Below, piece by piece: positions 30,990-40,440 of a DNA stretch of 64,000 nt (position 1 is its first letter; the number at the start of each line of letters is the position of its first letter). The stretch comes from Thermothelomyces thermophilus ATCC 42464. Its lineage: Eukaryota; Ascomycota; Sordariomycetes; Sordariales; Chaetomiaceae. Position numbers and translations under genes: made by a program. The stretch is from positions 4,092,001 through 4,156,000 of the forward strand of contig NC_016472.1 of assembly GCF_000226095.1 (NCBI RefSeq). The letters are read 5' to 3'. The notes under the pieces are model-generated. The model did not search any database, was not told where the DNA came from, and was given only the letters and a program-made list of their open reading frames with translations.

Positions 30990-32291
30990 ATGGGCGCCTC
31001 ACTGTCTACCCTGGTCGGATGGACCGTGGTCATCGGATGCGTTTACATCGTCGCATTCGGGATTCCTGGACAGAAGAAGGGCCGCGATACCGTCCGCGGC
31101 GCCTCACAGCGCCATCGGCTAGAAGAGAAACAAAGCCACGCCCGCAAGGAGCCAAAGGAGAAGGCCAAGCGCCAAAGAGGAGAGGCTCACAGCAAGGATG
31201 CCGAGGATACGAACAAGCCATCACAGCCGAAGGCACGCACACCCAAGCCATCGGCCACCCCGCAGCCGGTCAATGACAGCTCTGACGATGGCCTCGATAA
31301 CCGCGAGTTTGCCCGTCAGCTGGCCAGCATCAAGCAGGGAACCTCCCTCAATGCGCCCAAGAAGAACGACGAGAAGCGGCAGAAGTCGGTAAAGCAGTCG
31401 CGCGCCCAGATTATCGATGATAAGGCCGATCAAATCAAGGACTCGGCCCCTTCGTCCACCGCTGGTGTGGATGCTGACGACGACGAGTCCTCGACCCCTT
31501 CGCCGGAGATCAAGGCCCTCGACGCTAGCGGTGTTAGCGACATGCTGGAGCCCAAGGCTGCCGGCCCCTCCGTTCTCCGCCTTACCGACACGGACAAGGT
31601 AAAGCCCAAGAAAGAGAAGAAATCCAAGGAGCCCCAGAAGACAGAGACAAAGAAGCAGCGTCAGAACCGCCAGAAGGCCGAAGCCGCGAAGGCTCTCCGC
31701 GAGGAGGCGGAGAAGCAAAGGAAGGCCGATATGGAGGCCCAAAGACGGCAGGCTCGCATCGCCGAGGGCCGGCCGGCCAAGGACGGATCTACCTTCATGG
31801 CACAGGCCCAGCAGTCTGCCTGGACCAACAACGGCGTCAACGGCAGTCCCAGCAGCAATGCCACCAACGGGGGTTTCCTTCCCGTGCAGCCGCTGGACAC
31901 TTTCGACACCGGTAGCTACACCGACGTTTCCGTCCCCAAGAACAAGTCCCCCGCCAAGACCGAGCCCGCCAAGAGCAACCCGGCCGACAGCTGGATCTCT
32001 ACTCTGCCGTCGGAGGAGGAGCAAATGGAGATGCTCCGTGATGAGGAGGCTTGGAACACGGTTTCGACCAAGAAGACGAACAAGAAGAAGAAGGAAGCTG
32101 CCACCGAAAACCTAGTCGACTCGGAACCGACCGTCGTTCAGAAGCAGCCCGCTGCTAAGCCTGCGTCTACGAGCAACGGCGCCAGCGCCCCCCCCAAGAA
32201 ACCCACCAAGGTGATTTCTCAGCCGTCGGCCTTTGCCGCTCTGAGCACGAACGAGCCCGAGGTCGAGGAGGAGAACGAGTGGGACGTCTAA
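30990..32291 (+). CDS. Membrane-anchored lysine-rich protein, conserved in fungi, function unknown
   Basis: One intronless frame of 433 residues, starting at the ATG before GASLSTLVGW. The frame is open upstream without an earlier ATG. A single hydrophobic span lies at about residues 4-24 (LSTLVGWTVVIGCVYIVAFG), likely a signal anchor. The rest is hydrophilic. Conserved-looking islands are FARQLASIKQGTSLNAPKK; a basic helix TKKQRQNRQKAEAAKALREE with coiled-coil character continuing to RQARIAEGRP; then ADSWISTLPSEEEQMEMLRD with EEAWNTVSTKKTNKKKKE. The end is FAALSTNEPEVEEENEWDV. An N-terminal anchor plus a long Lys/Glu cytosolic domain is a layout seen in ER and ribosome-contacting proteins, but I cannot name this family, so that role is inference. 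Confidence 0.85.
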   Translation: MGASLSTLVGWTVVIGCVYIVAFGIPGQKKGRDTVRGASQRHRLEEKQSHARKEPKEKAKRQRGEAHSKDAEDTNKPSQPKARTPKPSATPQPVNDSSDDGLDNREFARQLASIKQGTSLNAPKKNDEKRQKSVKQSRAQIIDDKADQIKDSAPSSTAGVDADDDESSTPSPEIKALDASGVSDMLEPKAAGPSVLRLTDTDKVKPKKEKKSKEPQKTETKKQRQNRQKAEAAKALREEAEKQRKADMEAQRRQARIAEGRPAKDGSTFMAQAQQSAWTNNGVNGSPSSNATNGGFLPVQPLDTFDTGSYTDVSVPKNKSPAKTEPAKSNPADSWISTLPSEEEQMEMLRDEEAWNTVSTKKTNKKKKEAATENLVDSEPTVVQKQPAAKPASTSNGASAPPKKPTKVISQPSAFAALSTNEPEVEEENEWDV

Positions 32292-35200
32292 ACGCGGCAG
32301 ATCTTCAAAACCGGCAGCGGCTTCCGCCGCAGCTGTGGCCGCAGGGCTCACCACCGCCCTCGCTATGTCCCTTGCACGCATCTGTTTCGCTGCTCGCCCG
32401 GGCAGGCCCATCAACCTCCTTCCTGATCACCTGTTGCAATCTTGGCTTTCTTTGATGGGCAAGGCACGGAGTTTGTGTATGTACATTACCGACCGGAAAA
32501 TGCCTCGGGAGTTGAGCCTTTGATTATTTCTGTTCATATGTTTTTTTTCTCCTTTTTCCACTTGTATGTGTTGTACCGGCCTCTCTCCGCCTTTGCCATC
32601 GATTGACCTCAATTTCCCCTGGTGACAATTGGCTGCTGGAAGCAAAAGAGAAGGATTGCATGGGAGGTGGGGCGCAGCGCGGTCCGATTAAGCTGGAAGG
32701 GAAGTCAGAAGTCAGAAATTGCCACGTTTTGAGGGTTTATCAGCGAAGGAAGGAGGAAAAAATAAGGGGACTGGTCTGAACAGGACATGATCTCAGTTAG
32801 GGCAAAGATTTGATTGTTTGGCCAGGGTCCAAATCTATGTATACCAAATATGTAGGAGCTTGTCAGTTGCTAACAAGCATAGAACAACATCTGATCAATC
32901 CACCCACCTCCGACCCGCTCTGTTGGGGGTGGACGCCCGGCACAGAAGCTGTACGGAGCAGACTATTCCTGCTTACCACCTGGAGCACCAGCACTACGCA
33001 TACCTGATGCATTCCTCGGCCCAAGAGGCAAAACGCCGGCAAGCAGATTGGGTTTCAGAAACGCTCAAAGCGGGAAGCGACGTTCGCCGGGGGAGGGGGT
33101 GGGGGTGTTGCTAGCTCGTAGGCACTGAGATATGCACCTTATTTGGGTATACAACTGTACAGTATTGTGCTAGGTCGACATTTGGAGGCAACGCAGTGTT
33201 CCGGATCATTTTCTGCTCGCCGCCGTCCTCTAGCGGAATGGCTTGCCATCATGTCAAAAAAATGGGCATTCCTGGCTTAGTAGTACCCTGGTGGTTGCTA
33301 CGGCAGAACGAACACCCTAGACTATAATGGATGGCATAGACAGTGGACGAGACGGGAAGGTTGGTTGCAGTGATGAGCCAGTGCAAAACTGCTGTTTCAC
33401 ATCTTCTCAAAACAACCACGATCTTCAAACTAAAAGTGCGATCATCTCTATCAAGCAATTCGAATCCACTTGTATGTATGTATGGATGGATGGATGGATG
33501 GATGCCCATGCGGGGAAAAAGTGCACGAGAGGCATGTCTGGTATATATCATCGAGGACAAATCCGAGCTGTCGAAGGGACTCGAGCGTGTCGGCCGCATG
33601 CATTTGCTGGGTTCCTGCATGCGATAATCTGTCGAGGTTTTGGGTCGACCTATTTAGAACTGCAGCAAGCCGTGAGCTGTACTACCTGTAGGGCACTCTT
33701 TACAGTACGGAACATGCATGCATGCGTTACTAGAATGTGGAGGAAGGTGTTGCCGGATTTCTGATACTACCAATCACTACTCACTACTCCGTACTCCGTA
33801 CCTGTCCTACACTAGGTGGTAATGTAGATCCGTCGGGGTGCAAACCTATAAAGTACCTGACTTCGTAGGCGAACAATACTATATAGCACGGCTCCTTTAT
33901 TGCCCAGGCAGTCGACGCAGTGAAGTACCTCGCAGTAGGGAATAACTACCTGTCGTGTAATATTGACTGCAGACCACTGCAGCGTATGCGGCACGGAAGA
34001 AGGGGCTTCCCCCGCGCTTCCTCGCTGCACTCTACACACGTTGCAACCGGGATGCTGGGCCTGCGGTCGCATTCGCAAGGTTTGGCGAGGTGACCTTTCC
34101 ATTACAGAGCGCTCGGCTGTGGGACTTTTGTATGACCTGGAGTGTGCACTCCTTGGCGTGATCCAGTCCAGCAGATATGATCTATACATGACTGTATACG
34201 GGATCATAGATGTAAACCGTATTTGACCTTTGGCCTGTTTTGCGTCGCCTGCCCTTCTCGACCTAGTGTAACTCTTGCGCGCGACTTTACTAGTAATCGT
34301 TCAAGAAGCGCGGTGGCTTTTGCGCCGAGCACTTTTCGCCTTGCAGATGGTCCTTTCTCAAAAACCTTGGGGCAGCGGTCCCACGAGTGGGCCTTCGCCG
34401 CCTGCCCGATTAGGCGGGAAACGCGGCACCCCTGCGTTGGCGCCAATTCTCCCACGCTGATGGCGTCTGAGCCCACCACGGGGGCCTTAGCTGTTTTACA
34501 CTAGCGCTGCAGGGTGGGCGGGCCCTGAGGAGGGGGATCTCCCCTTGTTCTGCTCATCCCGCCCCTGGATTCTGGAGATTAGCAGAGTGAGGCGTCGTCT
34601 CGTGTCTCGCACTTTGTTAATCTCCCACCCCACAGGTTCCTCGATGCCAGGAACAGGACTCCCAATTGACCGACTTTGTTCGATTGGCACCACCTTTTCG
34701 CGCTGCAGACCCATTTTGAGCCGTTCCTTCCCTTTTTGCGCTCTTTCACACTCCTACGGGCACACAACACACTTTCCTTAACACTTTCGATATTTCCGTT
34801 TCGGCTTACAGAAACTTTGGTCTCGGTTTCGTGTCCTTCGTTACTTTCCTTGAATACGAGTGGATGACAGGACTGTTTCAGTTGTCCCGTTGTTTCTCTT
34901 CCACGTTCCTTCCGGTTTCCAACCCGTGCTCCCCCCCAACAAGCCACGCACGTCAGCAACACTGCGTCTTGTTGGGCGCATCCGTGCTTTGCTGAGGGGT
35001 TGGGGCATTTTACACTAGGATAGAGTTCTGGTAACCTCCTAACAGCCGAGTCGGTACCGAGCATCAGCCCTTCTTTCCCCGCTTCGACGGAGGATCCAAA
35101 TCCGCCCATTGCTTCCCAGTTGGTGTTCCCGGCCTTGAAACGAACAACGGCAGAGTTCTACCCTATACCGAGCATATGATACCGACATCTGCCTCCCAGC

Positions 35201-35405
35201 TCGCGCGCCTGCTATGATATGACCGTCGCCGCGGTACTGCGGACTCTTGACGGCCCACCCACTTTCGTTTGCGCTGCCCCAGGCTCGGTTCGCTGAAAGG
35301 GAGAAATCGGCATAGCGAGACTCAATTCATGCGGTGGACAGCAGTAACGGCTTTCGAACCGTACCAATCTCTGAACGGGGGGGTTGACGGCCACAAGAAC
35401 CGGCC
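32292..35405. other. Gene-free 3.1 kb region with simple repeats
   Basis: No supported gene. Contents: a TATG/GGATG-type run at about 33471-33502 and overlapping TACTCCGTA copies at 33785-33793 and 33792-33800. Open frames on both strands overlap each other without family resemblance. The last few hundred bases should hold the promoter of the next gene. Confidence 0.5.
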
Positions 35406-36815
35406 ATGTCGTTCACCGCCGCCATCCAGTCCGCCCTCTTCTACTTCCTAGCCTGCACGCCATGCAATCAACTCCACACCGAACATGAACTACGACAACG
35501 CCAGAAGAAGGAGAAGCAGATGAGGGAGCGCATCGTGCTGGACCAGCCACACCTGTACCGGCAACCGGATCCTTTCCACACGAACCCGTATTGGGACGAG
35601 GAGATTCGCATGGGACCGAGCTTGCCGAAGAAGAGGAAAGGGAGTGATGGGATCGGCAAGAGCCTTAGTCAGCGGCGACTAACAGCGGCAAGTCGGGATG
35701 GCCGGCCAAGTATCGGTACCGGGAGTAGTGTGGTGGTTAGTCTGTCCGAGATGGGTTCGGTTGCCAGCCCGAGACCGTCTACCAGCCCGGCCAATGCTCC
35801 CGGTATCGGAAGCACCCAGACGGTGGTGCCGGAAGAGTATCCCGCAAGTCCGACCCTGAGCAAGACGGTATCGATCTCAACAAGCGCCGACTGGAATTTC
35901 AAACGGTATCAACGGGAGGACGAGGAGCTATGGGGACACGAGTCTACGTGGTCGGGACACAGACTGATGGACGCCATCAAGCAGGCCGGCTCTTCGGCCG
36001 GCCGCTACATGGAGTCCAAGTTGGGCTTCGAGAAGCAGGTAACAGACGAAGACCGGTACAACTTCTACACCGCTCCCCGAAACCCGCCTGTCAATGATTA
36101 CCACCCACCCGTGGTCAGCAGCAGGCCCGCACACAAGGACGCTCTCCGCTGGATGCTCCAGCCACCACCGCCGGCCAAGGTCATGGAGGGCAAAGTGCCC
36201 GTCACGAGAAGCGCGAGTATGGCGAGCGCAGCATCATGTAGGAGGACGGTATCCGTTCGGGAGGGAGGCTCGCTAGGACGGTTGGTAGGCGAGAAGGCCG
36301 TCGAGGCTAAAATACGAAGGGGCGAGACCCCGTTGGACGACGAGCCGCGCCCAAGCCCGTCTCTCAGGAAGTCACGATCCCGGGTCTCGACAGCTACGAG
36401 GACAAGAAGCCGGCGCACGGCAAGAACGTGCGGTTCTTCTACAGACTCGGAGAATGACGAATCGGAGGACGAATCTGAGAGGCGAAGTCGCAGGAAGCGA
36501 CGTGTTTCCCATCGGCCGCCTGACTTGGATTCGGAAAGCGAAGATGAGGGAGTGTGTGTATCCAAGAGCCCCGAGTCGCTCAGCAACACTTCGTTATCGA
36601 GCCACGCCGCCCCGAAGCCGAGGCTGCCCACCATTCTAAGTTCGGGGAAAGACAACAAAGCCGCCTCGGAAGCCGGTAACAACGGATCATCACAAGCTTT
36701 AAGCGAAACTACCAATCCGGCTTCGAAGCCAGATATGGTGAAGCCAAACAGTCAACCAGAACTATCTTCAAAAGACCTCAACATGGGCAATGCCCTGGAT
36801 GAAGTCTCCCGTTAG
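35406..36815 (+). CDS. Conserved fungal protein with Cys-rich N-terminus, function unknown
   Basis: One intronless frame of 469 residues. The N-terminus MSFTAAIQSALFYFLACTPC is short, hydrophobic and ends in two cysteines; it may be a membrane-attaching or acylated segment rather than a full span. HELRQRQKKEKQMRERIVLD follows, then the most conserved-looking block QPHLYRQPDPFHTNPYWDEE. A second structured block reads SADWNFKRYQREDEELWGHE and TWSGHRLMDAIKQAGSSAG. A third reads DEDRYNFYTAPRNPPVNDYH before a PAHKDALRWMLQPPPPAKVM piece. The C-terminal half is Ser/Arg/Glu-rich disorder. I recall similar hypothetical proteins across Pezizomycotina but know no function. It is convergent with the Tma17-like gene, 489 bases away. 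Confidence 0.83.
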   Translation: MSFTAAIQSALFYFLACTPCNQLHTEHELRQRQKKEKQMRERIVLDQPHLYRQPDPFHTNPYWDEEIRMGPSLPKKRKGSDGIGKSLSQRRLTAASRDGRPSIGTGSSVVVSLSEMGSVASPRPSTSPANAPGIGSTQTVVPEEYPASPTLSKTVSISTSADWNFKRYQREDEELWGHESTWSGHRLMDAIKQAGSSAGRYMESKLGFEKQVTDEDRYNFYTAPRNPPVNDYHPPVVSSRPAHKDALRWMLQPPPPAKVMEGKVPVTRSASMASAASCRRTVSVREGGSLGRLVGEKAVEAKIRRGETPLDDEPRPSPSLRKSRSRVSTATRTRSRRTARTCGSSTDSENDESEDESERRSRRKRRVSHRPPDLDSESEDEGVCVSKSPESLSNTSLSSHAAPKPRLPTILSSGKDNKAASEAGNNGSSQALSETTNPASKPDMVKPNSQPELSSKDLNMGNALDEVSR

Positions 36816-37304
36816 GGTCGTCACTCGTGTTTTCCTTTCCTGTTTCCGTATTTACTTCTCTGTCGCAGCATGGGTCTAGCGTAGCATGTTGGTGTCGGGT
36901 TGCATCATTCGGGTTGGGCTGGTCTCTGGGTCATGCAAGGCGTTCGGACCGGCAGCATACACAAAACGGGGGGCTGTTTTTCTTTATTGGTTTTCCTTCC
37001 TTGGAATCAGAGTATCAAGGATGATATCTCTGTTTCTTCTTAGTAAGTTACCTCGTTCCCTCGAGGCTACTCATGAGCTGGCAAATCTCATTGTACAACC
37101 CGGGAGGCATCGTGCGTTGGCGCACGCAGTAATCATCAATATAAAACAAGTATGTCGTGTCAGTTGTCTTTGGCTGCTCTTGGGTACCAGAGTGAAGCTG
37201 CAGTGGGGCGGGCCCGTATTGCAACACCTTCAAAGAACTCACCAAAGGGGAAAAAAAGGTTAGATCCTCGGCATAGCTCCGTACCATCAACGCAATTTGT
37301 TGAC
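36816..37304. other. 3' intergenic region between convergent genes
   Basis: This 489-base region lies between two stops. I see no gene; it probably holds the two 3' UTRs. Confidence 0.6.
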
Positions 37305-38048
37305 CTAGAGATGTAACCCGCCCTCCCCGTCGTCATCCTCATCATCTCCCAGGCCTCTCATCTGCTCCTCCACCCGCCTCCTCAGCTCCTCGTCCGTAAG
37401 CGAGCCGCCCTGCCGCGCCTGTGCTTGTCTCGCAGGATCAGAATCCATTCGCACAACGCCATCCCGAATCACCCCAGTCTGAAACGTCCCGTCCATCCAA
37501 GCTGGATGTCTCGGCTCCCCATTGGCCGTCGTTGTTGTCGATGGTGCTGCTGCTGCTGCTGCTGTTGTTGTTGTTGTTGTTGTTGTGGCAGCGGTGCCAT
37601 TCACGCCGGCGCCGTTCACCAGCGGGCTCCCATCCCCTTCTTCCGTGTCCGTCTCCCCTTCTGCTTTCGGCAAGTCAATGTCGTCCTCCACCCCTCCTCC
37701 TCCTCCGCTCTGAAACTCGTCCCAGTTCAGCCCCCGGCTCTCGACCTCCGCCCTGACCAGCCGGATGCGCTCCTGCATGCGCTCGATGACGACCTCGTTC
37801 TCGCGGATCGCGTCGACGCAGTCCTGGTCCGGCACGCCCCGCGTCCCCACCGCGGGCGTCCCGGGATCGTCCGTCGTGGCCATGGGCGCGATGCCCTCGG
37901 CGAAGGGCCGCAGCTGCTCGTTAGAGTAATCCAGGTGGGCGATGCTGTTGCGGAGCTCGTGGACCTTGAGGTGCAGCGAGGAGAGGGGGAGGTCTTTGAG
38001 GGCGGCGGCGAAGCGCTCGGGGGTGATGGGTACGGATTCGGCTGACAT
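37305..38048 (-). CDS. tma17: Tma17/Adc17-like proteasome assembly chaperone homologue
   Basis: One intronless frame of 247 residues. Residues 7-52 (PITPERFAAALKDLPLSSLH, then KVHELRNSIAHLDYSNEQLR) and 78-105 (CVDAIRENEVVIERMQERIR, then LVRAEVESRG) match the helical hairpin of yeast Tma17 in order and pattern: a helix with N-S-I-x-H-L-x-x-S-N, then the R-E-N-E-[IV]-V helix. Family knowledge: Tma17/Adc17 binds the Rpt6 region and helps build the proteasome base, rising under stress. The protein is longer than yeast Tma17 (about 150 residues) because of an acidic, Gly-rich linker, a Thr/Ala run from triplet repeats at about 37545-37590, and a tail with DEELRRRVEEQMRGLGDDED. The assignment rests on motif memory; an alignment would settle it. 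Confidence 0.78.
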   Translation of the reverse strand: MSAESVPITPERFAAALKDLPLSSLHLKVHELRNSIAHLDYSNEQLRPFAEGIAPMATTDDPGTPAVGTRGVPDQDCVDAIRENEVVIERMQERIRLVRAEVESRGLNWDEFQSGGGGGVEDDIDLPKAEGETDTEEGDGSPLVNGAGVNGTAATTTTTTTTAAAAAAPSTTTTANGEPRHPAWMDGTFQTGVIRDGVVRMDSDPARQAQARQGGSLTDEELRRRVEEQMRGLGDDEDDDGEGGLHL

Positions 38049-38733
38049 GTTTTTTTTTGGTTGCTTCTCTTTTTTCTTTTCTCTTTCTTTTTTTTCTGCT
38101 TCTGCTGCTGGCGGTCTTGTCGCCCGGGGACGTTACTAGGTGTTGGCTGCTGGGCTTGCTAGCTTTGTGATTTTGAGATGTTGCGGCTGTTTCGATGGCG
38201 ATTTTGCGCTCTTGCGGGACGAGAAAGAAGTTGTCGGATGCAAAGGTTATGGTGTCAATCAATTTGTTCTGATGTTATACTCCGGGTTGAAATGCCCTGA
38301 AAGCGTAAGCGCGAGAAGCAACCTCTATCGACGCAAGCTCGAGAGCTGCCTGCAGCAATTACTCTGTACGGACCGTACAGTAGTATGTATGTACATACCT
38401 ATGGAGTCAGTAGTAGTTCAGAGCTCCCCGCAACGCGCAGCACGTCGGCAGGCATAGGTGGGGGTCTTCGCGCTGCCCCGCTGTGGAACTAGCCAATTCT
38501 CTTTCAGCCAGTCACGCCGCGTGCCGGCCCCGGCTGGCTGCCCGGTCGATCAATTCACGGACGTGCCAGACTATCTGCCAAATTTCTTCGGCATCGGTCC
38601 GCTGACAAGCCGCCTTCCTTCGACACCGGTTCCCGGCCGCTCGACGGCAACCTCTTCGGATTTCGAGAACACACCAGTGGATGGACGCCTAAGAGAAAAA
38701 GGGCGCAGGCTCCGGCGCCAGAGTTTCGCGACA
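38049..38733. promoter_or_regulatory. Divergent promoter region with palindrome
   Basis: This 685-base region separates the Tma17-like (-) and rhomboid (+) starts. T-rich sequence lies just upstream of the Tma17-like start on its coding strand's reverse. A CTGTACGGACCGTACAG inverted repeat lies at 38364-38380, followed by TATGTATGTACATAC. Confidence 0.55.
38364..38380. repeat. Palindrome CTGTACGG-A-CCGTACAG
   Basis: Perfect 8-base arms surround a single A. The 15-base core TGTACGGACCGTACA recurs exactly at 51158-51172. Confidence 0.9.
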
Positions 38734-40440
38734 ATGAGCAGCTGCAGCCTGGGCGTCAATGCCTTCCGACCCAGGATTCAGGCAGCCGCGCACCACTTGA
38801 CGGCAAGGCCGTGCTCCCGGTTCCTACCCGCTGCCTCATTTCCAAGCCGCTGCTTTTCGCACTGTCCCGTTTCCAGCCAGAAACATCAACGACCGCCACC
38901 GCGAGGAGGGCATGACCAAATTGCGGCTGCAGGGCTCGTCCTGGCGAGCATCACCCGCTCGGTGCTGCCCCAACGACTAGGCATCCTCCGCCGGACCATA
39001 TTCGGCGGTAACAAGGTCATCACCCGATATGTCGACCTGCCGCCAGATTACAAGGACAAGGAAGGTTTGCCGTTTGCCAAGCGCGACTTGTCCGACGAGG
39101 AAGTGTATGCCATATTCGGGCGGCTTCTGAGCACCGTCGCCGCCAACAAGCTCCTGAGGATCCTCCATGGCCGGCGCGTCGCCGGGACACTGGACGACCC
39201 GACGGTGCGGGTTAATACGAAGGTGTTTCCCATCGAACAACAGAAGAAAGCCCTCGCCTACCTGCGGAGGTACGTACCCGTCGACGAGGTCGCCAACGCG
39301 GCCCTCCGGGCCGAGGACGAACTGGCAGCTCTGGAAGGCGGCAGTGCTCCGGAGAAGGAGAAAGAAACGGCTGATGAGCCGGGTTCTGCGAGCAAGCTGC
39401 CGCTCTACAAGAAGACGGAGGAGCCCAAAAAGAAGGAGAACGTTTACGGGAGGGGAGCGCTCGACGAGATCAGCGCGTACCTGAAGGCAAAGCGTGAGGA
39501 GCAGGTCAAGCGAGAGGAGGAGGAGAGGAAGAAGCGGGAGGAGGAAGAGCTGTACGGCAGGGCGGGGCCCCTGGAGGTCGCCGGCAAGGAGCAGAAGACG
39601 CGACAGCTGAGCCCCAAGATGCAGGAGTACATGATCAGGGGCCAGTCGGACCTCAAGGAGCCGCCCAAGATGAAGATGCGGCAGCGCCTCTTGCCGTCGG
39701 CCGCCTTCGTCGTTGCCCTGGTCGGCCTCTGCCTGGCGTACGCCGAGTTCTACCGGCCGGCCAGGAGGGCCGACCGGCTCTTCCCAGACATACCGCCGGC
39801 GGCCGCCACGGTCGGCACGCTCATCCTGGCGAACCTGCTGGGTTGGGCGCTGTGGAAGATTCCGCCCATCTGGGGGTTCCTGAACCGGTACTTCATCATC
39901 GTCGCGGCCACGCCGCGGCCCGCGACAATGGTGAGCGCCATGTTCTCTCATCAGTCGTTCGTGCACCTCCTGCAGAACATGTTCATCCTGTGGTTCCTGG
40001 GAGTGCGGTACCACGACGACGTCGGGAGGGGCACGTTCCTGTCCACCTACTTTGCTTCCGGCGCTCTCGGCGCCTTGGCCACGCTGACGTGGGCGGTGGT
40101 GAGGAGCCGATTTGACATTGCGTCTTTGGGAGCGTCGGGCGCCATCTACGGAGTGGGCGCGGCCTATTTCTGGCTGCACCGGTTCGAATACATGCGCATC
40201 TTCAACCTCCCTCCACCGCCGGCGGAGGGCTTCCAGGGACTGTCCATCCTGGCCTTCGCAGCGGCGCTCAACATCGGCGCCATCTTCACGCCCGCGCGTT
40301 TCAAGATAGATATCACGTCGCACCTGGTTGGCATGGCGACCGGCATCGTCGCTGCGCACCTCGCCGAAAAGAAAAAGGAGGCCAAGCGGCGGGTCGGAGA
40401 AGCGGCGGCCACAGCAAAGACTACGGTCGCCACGAGATGA
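38734..40440 (+). CDS. Mitochondrial rhomboid-family intramembrane serine protease
   Basis: One intronless frame of 568 residues, starting at the first ATG of a longer open frame. This start gives a mitochondrial-type presequence (RPRIQAAAHHLTARPCSRFL with no acidic residues). Residues about 85-190 hold a soluble part (YVDLPPDYKDKEGLPFAKRD). Then comes a charged coiled coil (KAKREEQVKREEEERKKREE). The C-terminal about 240 residues are rhomboid: spans include SAAFVVALVGLCLAYAEF and VGTLILANLLGWALWKI. The H-x-x-x-N motif is HLLQN (H411, N415), the catalytic Ser468 is in GASGAIYG, and His530 is in DITSHLVG. Family knowledge: rhomboids cleave within membranes; mitochondrial Pcp1 processes Mgm1 and other inner-membrane proteins. 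The N-terminal half is far longer than in Pcp1, so this may be a second, fungal-specific mitochondrial rhomboid. Confidence 0.9.
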   Translation: MSSCSLGVNAFRPRIQAAAHHLTARPCSRFLPAASFPSRCFSHCPVSSQKHQRPPPRGGHDQIAAAGLVLASITRSVLPQRLGILRRTIFGGNKVITRYVDLPPDYKDKEGLPFAKRDLSDEEVYAIFGRLLSTVAANKLLRILHGRRVAGTLDDPTVRVNTKVFPIEQQKKALAYLRRYVPVDEVANAALRAEDELAALEGGSAPEKEKETADEPGSASKLPLYKKTEEPKKKENVYGRGALDEISAYLKAKREEQVKREEEERKKREEEELYGRAGPLEVAGKEQKTRQLSPKMQEYMIRGQSDLKEPPKMKMRQRLLPSAAFVVALVGLCLAYAEFYRPARRADRLFPDIPPAAATVGTLILANLLGWALWKIPPIWGFLNRYFIIVAATPRPATMVSAMFSHQSFVHLLQNMFILWFLGVRYHDDVGRGTFLSTYFASGALGALATLTWAVVRSRFDIASLGASGAIYGVGAAYFWLHRFEYMRIFNLPPPPAEGFQGLSILAFAAALNIGAIFTPARFKIDITSHLVGMATGIVAAHLAEKKKEAKRRVGEAAATAKTTVATR

